Part shown: positions 1 through 9,006 of the stretch, in pieces
Layout: the number at the start of each line of letters is the position of its first letter
How positions within the stretch are numbered: position 1 is the stretch's first letter
Assembly (NCBI GenBank): GCA_050246945.1
Contig: JBFWVC010000012.1
Span: 131,242-195,241 of the forward strand
Origin: JAEUMD01 sp050246945
Lineage (GTDB): Bacteria > Pseudomonadota > Alphaproteobacteria > Rhizobiales > Hyphomicrobiaceae
Reading direction: 5' to 3'
DNA: 64,000 nt
The notes under the pieces: generated by a model
Told to the model about the DNA's origin: nothing
Database searches by the model: none
The model's input: only the letters and a program-made list of their open reading frames with translations
Program-made: the position numbers and the translations under genes

Positions 1-311
1 CCCTTCGAGCCTTCGAGCTGCGCAGCGGCCGCCGAAGGACCGAAATGCTTGATGCCGGCGCGCGCGAGATCGTCCGCAAGACCATCAACCAGCGGTGCCT
101 CGGGGCCGATCACCACGAACCCGATCCCCTTTTGCCGGCAGAATTCGATCACCGCTTCATGTTCGCCGACGTCGACGCCGACACATGTTGCCACCTGCGC
201 GATCCCGGCGTTTCCAGGCGCCGCATAGAGCCTCCCGCACAGCGGGCTTTTCTTGATCGCCCACGCCAGCGCGTGCTCGCGTCCACCCGAGCCGATGATG
301 AGAATGTTCAT
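1..311 (-). CDS. purD: Phosphoribosylamine-glycine ligase, N-terminal part (runs off left edge)
   Basis: Reading the minus strand from the ATG at 311 gives MNILIIGSGGREHALAW, the N-terminal signature of PurD, which joins glycine to phosphoribosylamine with ATP in de novo purine synthesis. The GSGGREHAL motif is followed by APGNAGI and by VVIGPEAPLVDGLADDL, all in the order expected for the N-domain of the GARS family. About 103 codons are present and the frame is still open at base 1, so the gene is cut by the window. It is divergent from xseA, an arrangement common in Rhizobiales. Other frames in this stretch are shadows. Confidence 0.95.
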   Translation of the reverse strand, partial: MNILIIGSGGREHALAWAIKKSPLCGRLYAAPGNAGIAQVATCVGVDVGEHEAVIEFCRQKGIGFVVIGPEAPLVDGLADDLARAGIKHFGPSAAAAQLEGSK

Positions 312-416
312 GAAATCGCTCGTGATTTTTTGCGTTGATGATATGCCGCGATGCCGCCGCTGATGGGTGGAGGTGATGTATCATCGAACCGGCCGACACA
401 AAACCGGGCCAAGGTA

Positions 417-480
417 GTGCTCTGGATCGGACAATTGTTTGCCGGGCGAAGGTCGTCAAAATGCGGTGAATCCACAATGC
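417..480. repeat. Family-B intergenic hairpin repeat, degenerate copy
   Basis: Resembles the copies at 34971-35035 and 59242-59305: it keeps CTCTGGATC, the centre CCGGGCGAAGGTCGTCAAA and GTGAATCCA. The right arm has decayed (CACAATGC instead of CAGAACAC), so the 11-bp outer stem of the intact copies is lost. Confidence 0.7.
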
Positions 481-497
481 AAGCCAAAGAATGGCTC

Positions 498-661
498 GTG
501 TGGCGTCGCGCCTTAGTTGACCGACGTTGCGGCCGACGCGGAGTCAACTAAGGCGCGCTGAACGCCACACTAAGTCAATGGTTTTGCTAGTGGCCTTCAT
601 GTCGCGCCAAAATTGTATGCAGTCGCGGCTATGTTTCAATTTTGGCGCGACAGGCCACTAG
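498..661. repeat. Paired-hairpin intergenic element, copy 1 (family A)
   Basis: Two long hairpins in tandem. Hairpin 1 (498-570) has outer arms GTGTGGCG/CGCCACAC and inner arms CGCGCCTTAGTTGAC/GTCAACTAAGGCGCG. A 16-base linker ending TTTTG follows. Hairpin 2 (587-661) has ends CTAGTGGCC/GGCCACTAG and an inner stem TGTCGCGCCAAAATT/AATTTTGGCGCGACA. The whole 164-bp unit recurs at 10787-10950 with three substitutions and no gaps. No coding capacity is evident. Confidence 0.95.
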
Positions 662-721
662 GTTCCGGGGCGGCGCTCGGGAACCAACTGTCGGTGTCTT
701 AACACGAGCCTCGGAGATGGA

Positions 722-2341
722 ATGCCCACAGATTTCGAGCCTGAGAGCCGGTCGCCGACACCCGCAGGCGGTCAGAACACGCCGGAATATTCCATTTCGG
801 AGTTGGCCGGCGCGATCAAGCGTGCGGTCGAGGAGGGCTTCGGCCATGTGCGCCTGCGCGGCGAGATCTCCGGCTATCGCGGGCCTCATGCTTCCGGACA
901 CTGTTACTTCGCGTTGAAGGACGACAAGGCGAAGATCGAGGCGGTGATCTGGCGGGGCGTGTTCTCCAAGCTGCGCTTCAAGCCCGAGGAGGGCATGGAG
1001 GTCGTCGCGGAAGGCCGCGTGACGACCTATCCCAATTCGTCGAAATACCAGATCGTCATCGAGCGCCTGGAGCCCGCGGGGGTCGGTGCGTTGATGGCGT
1101 TGCTCGAGGAGCGAAAGCGCAGGTTCGCCGCCGAAGGCTTGTTCGCGGAAGAGCGAAAGCGTCCGCTGCCCTTCCTGCCGCGCGTGATCGGCATCGTCAC
1201 GTCGCCGACCGGCGCCGTCATCCGCGATATGCTGGCCGGTTTCACGGAACGATTTCCCGCCCATGTCATCGTCTGGCCGGCACGCGTGCAGGGCGAGGGC
1301 AGCGCCGCCGAGGTTGCCGCAGGTATCCGCGGTTTCAATGCGCTGCGCCCGGGCGGTCTCGTGCCACGTCCCGATGTGCTGATCGTTGCGCGCGGCGGCG
1401 GCAGCCTGGAGGATCTGTGGAGCTTTAATGAGGAGATCGTCGTCCGCGCCGCGGCGGAAAGTGAGATACCTCTAATCTCCGCCGTCGGACACGAGACTGA
1501 TTGGTCATTGCTCGATCTCGTCGCCGATGCGCGCGCACCCACGCCAACCAAGGCAGCCGAGTGGGCCGTGCCGAAATTTTCCGAACTTTCCGAGCAGACG
1601 CAGAAGCTTGGCCTGCGCCGCGATGTCGCCCTGCGCCGCCTGATCGAGAGCATGCGCGCGCATTGGCGCGCGGCGGCGCGCGGACTGCCCCGCCGCGAGG
1701 ATATTCTCGCCTTGCCGCGCCAGCGCTTCGATGCTGTCGAGCGGCGTTTGGGGCGCGCTCTCATTGCCAACACGCGCGCGCACCACTTGCGCCACGCGCG
1801 AATTGCAAGCCGGCTTTCTCCGCGCCTCGTGACAGGCCGGATCGAGCGCACGCACGAGCGCCTTGACGTCTACGCGTTGCGCGCTGCACGCGCCTTTGCC
1901 GCAACGGTCTCCACCCAACGCCGCCGGCTCGACAGCATCGCGGTGCTGGCGCGCAGCCTGAGTTACCAGAGCGTACTGCGGCGCGGTTTCGCGCTCGTCC
2001 GCGACTGCGACGGCCGCATGGTGCGCCGCAGCGAGGGGATCGTTCAAGGACAGGGGCTCGCCATCGAGTTCGCCGACGGCGTGATCGATGCGACCGCCGG
2101 TGCGCCACGGCGGTCGGTAGAGCCCGCGTCGGGGAGCGGGGGCGCGAAGAGCGGCGCAGGAGCAGCGGGCAGCAGGACCCGCCAATTCTCGCCTGGGTCC
2201 GCCTCGTCCGCGCCGTCCACAATGCAAAGACAGCGCAACAGTCCGGCCTCATCCCGGTCCGACGCGACATCCACGGGAAATGCGACCGCCGAGCGTCCGC
2301 CACGCCGTCATCGCGATACGGGCCAGGGTTCATTGTTCTGA
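722..2341 (+). CDS. xseA: Exodeoxyribonuclease VII large subunit
   Basis: Large subunit of ExoVII, which degrades single-stranded DNA to oligonucleotides together with XseB (not in this window). The N-terminal OB-fold region (about residues 20-120) contains VRLRGEISGYRGPHASGHCYF, the usual XseA nucleic-acid-binding block. The catalytic domain follows with PRVIGIVTSPTGAVIRD, LIVARGGGSLEDLWSFNEE and ISAVGHETDWSLLD, all family hallmarks. It has 539 residues, longer than E. coli XseA. The extra length is a Ser/Gly/Arg-rich low-complexity tail from about residue 455. The ATG at 722 gives a sensible N-terminus. Divergent from purD. Confidence 0.96.
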   Translation: MPTDFEPESRSPTPAGGQNTPEYSISELAGAIKRAVEEGFGHVRLRGEISGYRGPHASGHCYFALKDDKAKIEAVIWRGVFSKLRFKPEEGMEVVAEGRVTTYPNSSKYQIVIERLEPAGVGALMALLEERKRRFAAEGLFAEERKRPLPFLPRVIGIVTSPTGAVIRDMLAGFTERFPAHVIVWPARVQGEGSAAEVAAGIRGFNALRPGGLVPRPDVLIVARGGGSLEDLWSFNEEIVVRAAAESEIPLISAVGHETDWSLLDLVADARAPTPTKAAEWAVPKFSELSEQTQKLGLRRDVALRRLIESMRAHWRAAARGLPRREDILALPRQRFDAVERRLGRALIANTRAHHLRHARIASRLSPRLVTGRIERTHERLDVYALRAARAFAATVSTQRRRLDSIAVLARSLSYQSVLRRGFALVRDCDGRMVRRSEGIVQGQGLAIEFADGVIDATAGAPRRSVEPASGSGGAKSGAGAAGSRTRQFSPGSASSAPSTMQRQRNSPASSRSDATSTGNATAERPPRRHRDTGQGSLF

Positions 2342-2410
2342 CGGCGTGAAAAAGTCAGCGAATCGCCTCACCTCGCCGCTTTTGTTTGCGACTGGGGCCG
2401 CATTGCGCTA

Positions 2411-2527
2411 GAGCCTGATCGGCTGAGATGGAAGCAGTCATGCATCCATCGAAGGCGTGAATCAGTCTCTGAAACAAGAGCCTGATCGGCTGAGATAGAA
2501 GCAGTCATGCATCCATCGAAGGCGTGA
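2411..2527 (+). repeat. Two tandem copies of a REP-like palindrome (family C)
   Basis: Near-identical 50-bp units at 2411-2460 and 2478-2527 (GAGCCTGATCGGCTGAGAT... ...GAAGGCGTGA) differ at one base, with 17 bases between them. A further good copy lies at 50499-50557, where the ends form GAGCCTGAT/ATCAGGCTC, and a weak one at 30577-30627. Only two units and no CRISPR-like spacers. The surrounding 2342-2634 gap holds nothing else recognisable. Confidence 0.85.
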
Positions 2528-2634
2528 TTGAGGTTATCGGAAAACGAGATTGAGAGCCCGCAACGACCAGAGTTTATTCGATCTGACCCTGACCTTCCCT
2601 ACTCCACCGAAGTCATACGGACCACTAGGACGCG

Positions 2635-2862
2635 ATGAACCGATTCGAGAAGATTTTCGGCCTTAAGGGCGAGGCCAAGGTGCGCTTTCTGGACGGCGAG
2701 TTTCAGATTGTCGAGCAGGGCGATTTCGTACGCTGCGCCGTTACCGGCCAGACCATTCCGCTCTCTGAATTGCGCTATTGGAGTGTAGAACTCCAGGAAG
2801 CCTACGCGACTGCGGAAATTTCATTCAATCGCTACAAGGCGCTGCGCCGCGCAAACGCGTGA
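2635..2862 (+). CDS. DUF2093 family protein
   Basis: A 75-residue protein, MNRFEKIFGLKGEAKVRF..., with the DUF2093 core GDFVRCAVTGQTIPLSEL and RYWSVELQEAYATAE. This short family is typical of Rhizobiales and is usually found between xseA and lpxK, exactly as here. No signal peptide or membrane segment. Its function is not known to me. The conserved position suggests either simple synteny or a link with the neighbouring lipid A genes; the sequence does not decide between them. Confidence 0.9.
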   Translation: MNRFEKIFGLKGEAKVRFLDGEFQIVEQGDFVRCAVTGQTIPLSELRYWSVELQEAYATAEISFNRYKALRRANA

Positions 2863-3017
2863 TATGTCGTCCGCAAAAATGCATGTCGCGCAATAGTGCG
2901 TAGCGGTACAGCCAAACATGCTCGATACATTCGGCTCTATCGTGTTCATGTTTGATGGAAACACGAACACGATCTGGCGTCGTCTGCGCCTGACCGCTGC
3001 GTACCCTCGGCAGCAAT

Positions 3018-4136
3018 CTATCGAGCGCCAAAACCCGAACGATACCCGCCCGTGCTCAGTGTGCCCGCCAGCAGTGCATCGACGCGTCGCGCGTCGGCAT
3101 CCGCGAAGACAAGCCTGATCGGCAACGTACGCGCCAGCCGCGCAAGCTCTCGCAAATTCTTACCTGCCGCCCCGAGGCGCACGTGATCTTTCTCTGTCGT
3201 GACGAGTAGCGCGCCTGCGGCCGTCGCCACCGCCATCAGGCGACGCGCGTCCTCATCGCTCAACGCATGATGATCCTTGAAAGCGTGCCTCTCCGCGATA
3301 CGACCGCCGCACTGTTCGACAAGCGAGAAGAAACGCTCCGGATTGGCGATGCCCGCGAACGCCACGACAGACCGGCCGGCGAGCCATGAAAGATCGTCCC
3401 GCGCCTCTACATGCGCGGCCAGCACGGGGCCGGGAAACTCACGCCGCAATGACGCGAGCCGCGCCGCCGTCGCTACCTTTTCGCCGCGGTCGTTGGCAGT
3501 GCTAGGCATTTCGGCATTTGGCTCCGCAGTGCTGCGTGTCGGCGCGCTTATGAGTACGATCGCATCGGCGAGCGGCAGCTGAACCTCGAGCGGAGCGCGC
3601 AGCGGCCCCGCAGGAATGACGTGGCCGTTCCCCAGACCACGCCGTGCATCCACCACCGCGAGCGTCAAATCCTTGACGAGCGCAGGGTTCTGCAGCCCGT
3701 CGTCCATGATGATAACGGTGCAATCCGCCGCTGCCGTCTCGATGGCGATCGCTCCCGCACGCCGGTCGCGCGAGATCAGCGTCGGAGCCGCACGCGCCAG
3801 CAGCAGCGGTTCGTCGCCCACGTCGCGCGCGGTATCCTTGCTGGCATCGACCCAGTGCGGCCCCTTCAGGCTCCCGCCATAGCCGCGCGTCAGGATCGCC
3901 GGTCGCTCGCCCATCGTGATGAGCCGGCCTGCAAGGTGGAGCGTGAGCGGTGTCTTGCCCGTGCCACCCGCAGTGAAATTGCCGACGCAGATGACGGGCA
4001 ACCGCGAGCGATATGGCTGCCGCTGCTCGAGTCTGCGCGCGGCCTGTCGCGCGTAGAGCCACTCGAGTGGCGACAGAAGACGCACCTCCATGGCGTCATC
4101 CGGTCCATACCACCATGCCGGCTCGTCAAGAGGCAC
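3018..4136 (-). CDS. lpxK: Tetraacyldisaccharide 4'-kinase
   Basis: LpxK phosphorylates the 4' position of the lipid A disaccharide at the inner membrane, using ATP. The P-loop VGNFTAGGTGKTP lies at about residues 51-63, followed by ILTRGYGG and the MDDGLQN block (DDGFQH-like), both typical. At 372 residues it is somewhat longer than E. coli LpxK (328). The start at 4136 overlaps the 3' end of the waaA fusion gene by 11 bases, implying co-transcription and translational coupling. Reading order on the minus strand is waaA, then lpxK. Confidence 0.95.
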   Translation of the reverse strand: MPLDEPAWWYGPDDAMEVRLLSPLEWLYARQAARRLEQRQPYRSRLPVICVGNFTAGGTGKTPLTLHLAGRLITMGERPAILTRGYGGSLKGPHWVDASKDTARDVGDEPLLLARAAPTLISRDRRAGAIAIETAAADCTVIIMDDGLQNPALVKDLTLAVVDARRGLGNGHVIPAGPLRAPLEVQLPLADAIVLISAPTRSTAEPNAEMPSTANDRGEKVATAARLASLRREFPGPVLAAHVEARDDLSWLAGRSVVAFAGIANPERFFSLVEQCGGRIAERHAFKDHHALSDEDARRLMAVATAAGALLVTTEKDHVRLGAAGKNLRELARLARTLPIRLVFADADARRVDALLAGTLSTGGYRSGFGAR

Positions 4137-6156
4137 GGCGCAACTCGTCGGGTTTCGGCAGCAGCTGAAGGATGGCGTCGACGGTCAGCGCGAGCGCACC
4201 CGAAAGCCCTTTGAGTGCGGCGTCGGCACCCTCGTTCATCCGCCTGAGTGCATCTGGATCGGAAAGTAACGCGTCGGCGGCCTCCGCAAGGCTCGCCGCA
4301 TCCGTGACGACGCGGGCCCCGCCATGCTCTTTCAGCGCCAGATAACTGTCTGTGAAATTGTGCGTGTTGGGCCCGGTCAGGATCGCGCAGCCGTGCCTTG
4401 CCGCTTCGATCGGATTCTGCCCGCCGTGCGGCACCAGAGATCCGCCGATCAGCGCCACGGGGGCCAAGGCATAGAATGTGCCAAGCTCGCCGATGGTGTC
4501 GGCAACGTAGATATCCGTGTCGGCGTCGGGTAAAGCCCCCGCCGCGCGCCGGCACGATTTCAGCCCTTCTCCGGCCAGCAAATCCACAATGGCGGGCCCG
4601 CGCTCCGGATGGCGCGGCACGATGATCGTGATGAGACCATTGTGCGTGCCCTTGAGCAGCTTGTGCGCCGTCGCGATCTGTTCGTCCTCGCCGGGATGCG
4701 TACTCGCCGCCAACAGCAAAGGCCGCGAGGCGATTGCTTCACGCAATTGCTGCAAAGCGTGCGCGTCGACTGGGGGCGGCGGCGAATCGATCTTCAGGTT
4801 GCCGCTATCGACGACATTGCGCGCGCCCAGAAGCGAGAACGACCGCGCCAGTCGTGAGTTCTGCGCAAGCACCAGCGCGAACCGGCTGAAGAGTGTGACC
4901 GCCATGCCCGAATTGCGCCGCCAGCGCCTGAAGCTGCGCGGCGAGATGCGTGCGTTTATGAGCGCCAGCGCGACACCGCGCTCAGCCGTCTCCAGAATGA
5001 GGTTGGGCCAGATCTCAGACTCGGTGAAAATGGCTATGTCCGGTTTCCAGTGATCTAAGAAGCGGCGCGCATAGCGCGGGGAGTCGAGCGGCACGAACTG
5101 GTGGATGCCGCGTGGTCCAAGTCGCGCCTCTGCCAGTGCTGCCGATGTACGCGTTCCCGTGGTGAGGAGGAAGGAGAGGTCCTCGCGCGCCTCCCGCAGT
5201 GCTGCGATGACGGGCAGCGCTGCGTTCGTTTCGCCCACGCTGGCCGCGTGTACCCATGCGAGCGTTCCCTTGGGCCGCGCCATCGAGGCGATGCCATATC
5301 GCTCGCCGCGCCGCCCGGAAACTTCCTTGCCCTGTCGTGTTCGCAAGGCGAGCCATGCCGGAATGACCGGTTCGAGCCCGCGCGACAGCGCCCGATAGAG
5401 CTTGAACCGCAGTCCGGGGCGCGGTGGCGGAACGTCATCACCGAGTGCGCCGGCCGGCGTTGCCCTGGTGACGTCGGCACCTGCCATCGCGTAGGCGCGC
5501 CGCGTCGCATCGTTGAGCCGATCTTCCAGCTCGCGGCGATAGGCCTCCAGCTGCTCAGGCGTCGCGTCTCGCGGCACGCGAACCGCAGGCCCGCTCGCTG
5601 CCGCCAAGGTCGAGCCAGGCAGGTTGATGGTCAAGCGGCTCCAGGTGTCGAGCGCGAGGAAACGCGACGTCGCAAGAGCGACGGGAATGACCGGGCGACC
5701 CGACAGACGCGCCAGCGTGATGATACCTTCGCCGACACGCCGTGCCGGCCCGGGTGGAACGTCTGCCGTCATGCAAATCGACGAGCCTTCATTGAGCGCG
5801 CGCACCGCAAGACGCAACGCTTGGGCACCGCCCCGGTCCTTGCGCCGTCCCCCCGCTCCCGCACCCCGGATCAGGTCGACGCCAAGCTCGGAGAGAGCAT
5901 TGCCGATGAGCTCTGCGTCCCCATGCCGCGCCACCATGGCCTTTACCGGCGCGCCGTGGGTATTGAGCGTCGAAACCATCATGAATTGGCCGTGCCAGAA
6001 TGCGACGATCACCGGATGATCCGCATAGAGACGTTCAGTCAGGTCCGCGGGATCAAAGACCTTTTTTGAGGTGCGCTCCACGCGCTGGATCAGACGCGCG
6101 ATCATGCGTCCAGCAGCAGCCGGAATCTTGTGCGTTTTCAGTGGTGCGCTTGCCAT
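4126..6156 (-). CDS. waaA: Fused DUF374 acyltransferase-like domain and Kdo transferase
   Basis: A single 676-residue frame. Residues 1-225 match the DUF374 lysophospholipid-acyltransferase-like family (VIVAFWHGQFMM, ARHGDAELIG, ADVPPGPARRVGEG, ALATSRF). After a short linker, residues about 245-676 form a complete 3-deoxy-D-manno-octulosonic acid transferase: WVHAASVGET with the SVGE glutamate near 309, FTESEIWPNLI, NARISPRSFRRW, PRHPERG and VPHGGQNPIEAA. WaaA transfers Kdo from CMP-Kdo to lipid IVA. In the relatives I recall, the two domains are adjacent separate genes, so a fusion is notable. No frameshift or internal stop is seen. Downstream lpxK overlaps it. The role of the acyltransferase-like half is uncertain. 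Confidence 0.92.
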   Translation of the reverse strand: MASAPLKTHKIPAAAGRMIARLIQRVERTSKKVFDPADLTERLYADHPVIVAFWHGQFMMVSTLNTHGAPVKAMVARHGDAELIGNALSELGVDLIRGAGAGGRRKDRGGAQALRLAVRALNEGSSICMTADVPPGPARRVGEGIITLARLSGRPVIPVALATSRFLALDTWSRLTINLPGSTLAAASGPAVRVPRDATPEQLEAYRRELEDRLNDATRRAYAMAGADVTRATPAGALGDDVPPPRPGLRFKLYRALSRGLEPVIPAWLALRTRQGKEVSGRRGERYGIASMARPKGTLAWVHAASVGETNAALPVIAALREAREDLSFLLTTGTRTSAALAEARLGPRGIHQFVPLDSPRYARRFLDHWKPDIAIFTESEIWPNLILETAERGVALALINARISPRSFRRWRRNSGMAVTLFSRFALVLAQNSRLARSFSLLGARNVVDSGNLKIDSPPPPVDAHALQQLREAIASRPLLLAASTHPGEDEQIATAHKLLKGTHNGLITIIVPRHPERGPAIVDLLAGEGLKSCRRAAGALPDADTDIYVADTIGELGTFYALAPVALIGGSLVPHGGQNPIEAARHGCAILTGPNTHNFTDSYLALKEHGGARVVTDAASLAEAADALLSDPDALRRMNEGADAALKGLSGALALTVDAILQLLPKPDELRRAS

Positions 6157-6336
6157 GCCACGAAGGCGCCTCGGCTATCGTCGAAGGGAGCGTGGAGAAG
6201 GCGGGAGAATGCCTTGCGCAAGGTTCCTATAGCGCCTAATTAGCGAAAGCAATTATCCCGAGCAGAGCAGGCGACCGAAGCGGTGGATGGATGCTGCGTT
6301 CGAGCATGCGAGGCAATGTCGGCTGGATAGGGGCTG

Positions 6337-7074
6337 ATGGCAACGCTCTTGAAGCAGACGCGCCGGGCTGTGCGCCGCCGCACAGCGAGGCTGAGACAGT
6401 CTCTGGTTGACAATACCCCTGGCTGGGCACGCGCCCGGTTCGGGCGACCCGCCGCATATCTGGAGCTGATGCTGGCGGACCACGGCATCTTCCGTATCCT
6501 TTACCTCAACCGACATCGCATCTCCCAGGACGCCTGGCGCGCGGCACAGCCTTCTCCCAAGGATATCCGCCGCTTTGCTCGCGAAGGGGTACGCACCATC
6601 GTCAATCTGCGCGGCCCTCGCGACTGTTCCAGCTATGCGTTGGAACAGGAAGCCTGCGCCAAGCGGGGCATCAAATTGGTGAACTATCAGGTGCGCTCGC
6701 GTGCCGCCCCCACGGTCGCCGAGATCAGGGGGGCCAAGGCGCTGTTCGACGTGATCGAGTACCCGGTCGTCCTGCACTGCAAGTCGGGCGCGGATCGCGC
6801 CGGCTTGATGAGCGCACTTTTCGTGCATTTTCGCGAGGGTAGGCCGATCGAAGAGGCAAAGCGCCAGCTTTCGCTGAGATTCGGGCACATCAGCCAAGCT
6901 GAGACCGGTGTTCTTGACTACTTTTTCGAACGCTATCTGGCCGACAACGCTCGCCAGCCGATACCCTTTATGGAGTGGGTCGAGACCGTGTACGACCCCG
7001 ACGAGGTCAAGCGCAGCTTCCGCGCCAAGGGCTGGGCCAACCGTCTGGTGAACTCCGTCCTGCGTCGCGAATAG
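6337..7074 (+). CDS. Dual-specificity/tyrosine phosphatase-like protein
   Basis: 245 residues with the Cys-based phosphatase signature LHCKSGADRAG: catalytic Cys at about 148 and Arg at about 154, separated by five residues (CX5R). The general-acid region is less clear. The N-terminal 40 residues are Arg-rich and basic (RRAVRRRTARLRQSL), with no clear membrane helix. It is divergent from the waaA/lpxK block and convergent with the MsbA-type exporter gene. The location suggests, but does not prove, a role in lipid A or envelope phosphate chemistry; a protein phosphatase role is equally possible. Confidence 0.85.
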   Translation: MATLLKQTRRAVRRRTARLRQSLVDNTPGWARARFGRPAAYLELMLADHGIFRILYLNRHRISQDAWRAAQPSPKDIRRFAREGVRTIVNLRGPRDCSSYALEQEACAKRGIKLVNYQVRSRAAPTVAEIRGAKALFDVIEYPVVLHCKSGADRAGLMSALFVHFREGRPIEEAKRQLSLRFGHISQAETGVLDYFFERYLADNARQPIPFMEWVETVYDPDEVKRSFRAKGWANRLVNSVLRRE

Positions 7075-7105
7075 GATTTTTGCGCGACATTCGTGCTCAG
7101 TTTAA

Positions 7106-8956
7106 TCAGTTTGCGTCGTCGGGAAGCAGTTGCGAACGCACCAGTTCGGAATAGATGCCGCCGCGTGCAACCAGTTCGCCGTGCGTTCCCGTCTCCGCGA
7201 CGCGGCCCTGCTCCATGACACAAATGAGATCGGCGTTCTGCACTGTCGAGAGCCGGTGTGCGATGACCAGAGTCGTGCGCCCTTCGGTGAAACGGTCGAG
7301 CGCGTCGTGGACCAACCTTTCTGACTGCGTGTCGAGCGCGCTTGTCGCTTCGTCGAGCAGAAGGATCGGAGCGTCCTTCAGGATGGCGCGCGCAAGCGCA
7401 AGCCGCTGCCGCTGGCCACCCGATAGCCGCAGGCCGCGGTCGCCGATCTGCGTGTCGTAGCCGTTGGGCTGTTCCAGGATGAACTCATGCGCTGCGGCTG
7501 CCTTGGCCGCGGCGACGATGTCCGCCTCGCTGGCGTCGAGCCGTCCGAGTGCGATGTTGGCGCGGATCGTATCGTCGAACAGCGTTACGTCCTGGCTGAC
7601 GATCGAAATTGCGTTCCTGAGGGATCCGAGCGTCACCTGATCGATCCTCTGGCTGTCGATCAGGATCGCGCCGCCCGTCACGTCGAACAGCCGCGGCACG
7701 AGATTGACGAGTGTCGATTTGCCTGCGCCCGAACGGCCGACGAATGCGACGGTCGTTCCGCCGTTCACCTCGAGGGACACGTCGCGCACGGCATGGATGG
7801 TGGATTGCGCATCGTATGTGAACGAGACATTCGCGAATTGGATGTCGCCTGAGCTAACCTTCAACGGCTGTGCGCCGGGGTGGTCGATAATCTTTGGCTT
7901 CTCGTCCAGTACGCCGTAGATGCTTTCGATCGCCGCAAGTGCTTCCTGTATCCGACCCGCAAGATTGCCGATCGCGCGAATCGGCTGAGAGGCCATCAGC
8001 AAAGCCGTGACGAATCCCATGAAGTCCCCGACCGTAGAGATACCGCTGGCGATCCGCCAATAGGCGAACGCGATGACGCCGGCCACCGCCAAGCCGCCCA
8101 ACGCCTCCAGCATTGGATCGAGGCGCGCGCGTGTGCGGATCGCCTTCATCTTGAGCCGGAAGACCTCCTCGAATGAAGCGTTGACACGGTCCGCGGCGTA
8201 GTCTTCCAGGCGATATGTCTTGATGAGGCGGGCACCGGAAAGCTTTTCCGAAAGCTCTGCAGTCATCTGGCCCAGCTCCGCCTGCGTGCGCTTGGCGACT
8301 TTGCGAAGTCTCTCGGATATGACCATGATCGGCGCGGCGGCCAGCGGATAGACACCGAGCACGATCATCGACATTGCCCAATCGAGGTAGATCATCGTGC
8401 CGACGAGAACGAGGATCGACAACGAGTCACGGACCGCGGTGTTGAGCCCGGCCATCAGCCCCTGTTCGATGAACGACACGTCGTTTGTAAGACGCGACAT
8501 CATGCGGCCCGGCGTCTCGCGCGACAGTCGCTCGAAATCGGCGTGCATCAGGTGCGAAAATGTCGTCTGCTTGAGGTCGGTCGTCAGCCGCTGCACGATC
8601 CGGCTGGTGGTGACCGTATGTATGTAGAGGAAGAAACTGCGCGCCGCTGTTATGGCCACGATGGCCACGAGCACAAGCGGCAGCATGTCCTGGTTTCCCT
8701 TCAAGAGCGTGTCGAACGAGGTCTTGATGACCAGCGGATATGCGCCGGTGGTCGCGGCGAGGCATGCGGTCAGGGTGAGGGCATAGAGCAGGCTTTTCCA
8801 GCGCGGCCAGACCCAGTCGTCGAGAAACCGCGCGAGAAGATGACGCATTTCGGCATCGAAACCGCGCTTGCGCCGCTCTCCCCGTTTTCGCGCAGCCTCG
8901 GAAACAGTGCCGCTCGGCTCTGCGTGCTGCTTCTTGTCTGTGTTCGTGTTGAGCAC
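7106..8956 (-). CDS. msbA: MsbA-type ABC transporter (lipid A / lipid flippase), fused permease-ATPase
   Basis: 616 residues: a six-helix ABC exporter domain (about residues 55-340) and a C-terminal nucleotide-binding domain with Walker A VGRSGAGKST, signature LSGGQRQR, Walker B ILLLDEATSALD and the IAHRLSTV switch histidine. Subfamily and position next to Kdo/lipid A genes support an MsbA role: flipping lipid A core across the inner membrane. A basic, charged N-terminal extension of about 50 residues precedes the first helix. DUF4170 lies just upstream on the same strand, 50 bases away. Confidence 0.9.
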   Translation of the reverse strand: MLNTNTDKKQHAEPSGTVSEAARKRGERRKRGFDAEMRHLLARFLDDWVWPRWKSLLYALTLTACLAATTGAYPLVIKTSFDTLLKGNQDMLPLVLVAIVAITAARSFFLYIHTVTTSRIVQRLTTDLKQTTFSHLMHADFERLSRETPGRMMSRLTNDVSFIEQGLMAGLNTAVRDSLSILVLVGTMIYLDWAMSMIVLGVYPLAAAPIMVISERLRKVAKRTQAELGQMTAELSEKLSGARLIKTYRLEDYAADRVNASFEEVFRLKMKAIRTRARLDPMLEALGGLAVAGVIAFAYWRIASGISTVGDFMGFVTALLMASQPIRAIGNLAGRIQEALAAIESIYGVLDEKPKIIDHPGAQPLKVSSGDIQFANVSFTYDAQSTIHAVRDVSLEVNGGTTVAFVGRSGAGKSTLVNLVPRLFDVTGGAILIDSQRIDQVTLGSLRNAISIVSQDVTLFDDTIRANIALGRLDASEADIVAAAKAAAAHEFILEQPNGYDTQIGDRGLRLSGGQRQRLALARAILKDAPILLLDEATSALDTQSERLVHDALDRFTEGRTTLVIAHRLSTVQNADLICVMEQGRVAETGTHGELVARGGIYSELVRSQLLPDDAN

Positions 8957-9006
8957 GCATCCTCCAACATAGGCCCAAGCCCCGCCGGCCGAGGGACAGC
9001 CTCCGC

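Larger units (their letters stand above)
312..721. other. purD-xseA divergent intergenic region, filled by repeats
   Basis: Holds a degenerate family-B hairpin (417-480) and the first copy of the 164-bp paired-hairpin element (498-661). I see no convincing gene. The promoters for purD and xseA must lie around or between these elements; no clear -35/-10 pair could be called. Confidence 0.6.

Noticed and set aside
2411..2527. Possible CRISPR array
   Set aside because: Only two repeat units, palindromic and scattered elsewhere singly; no spacer series and no cas genes in the window.
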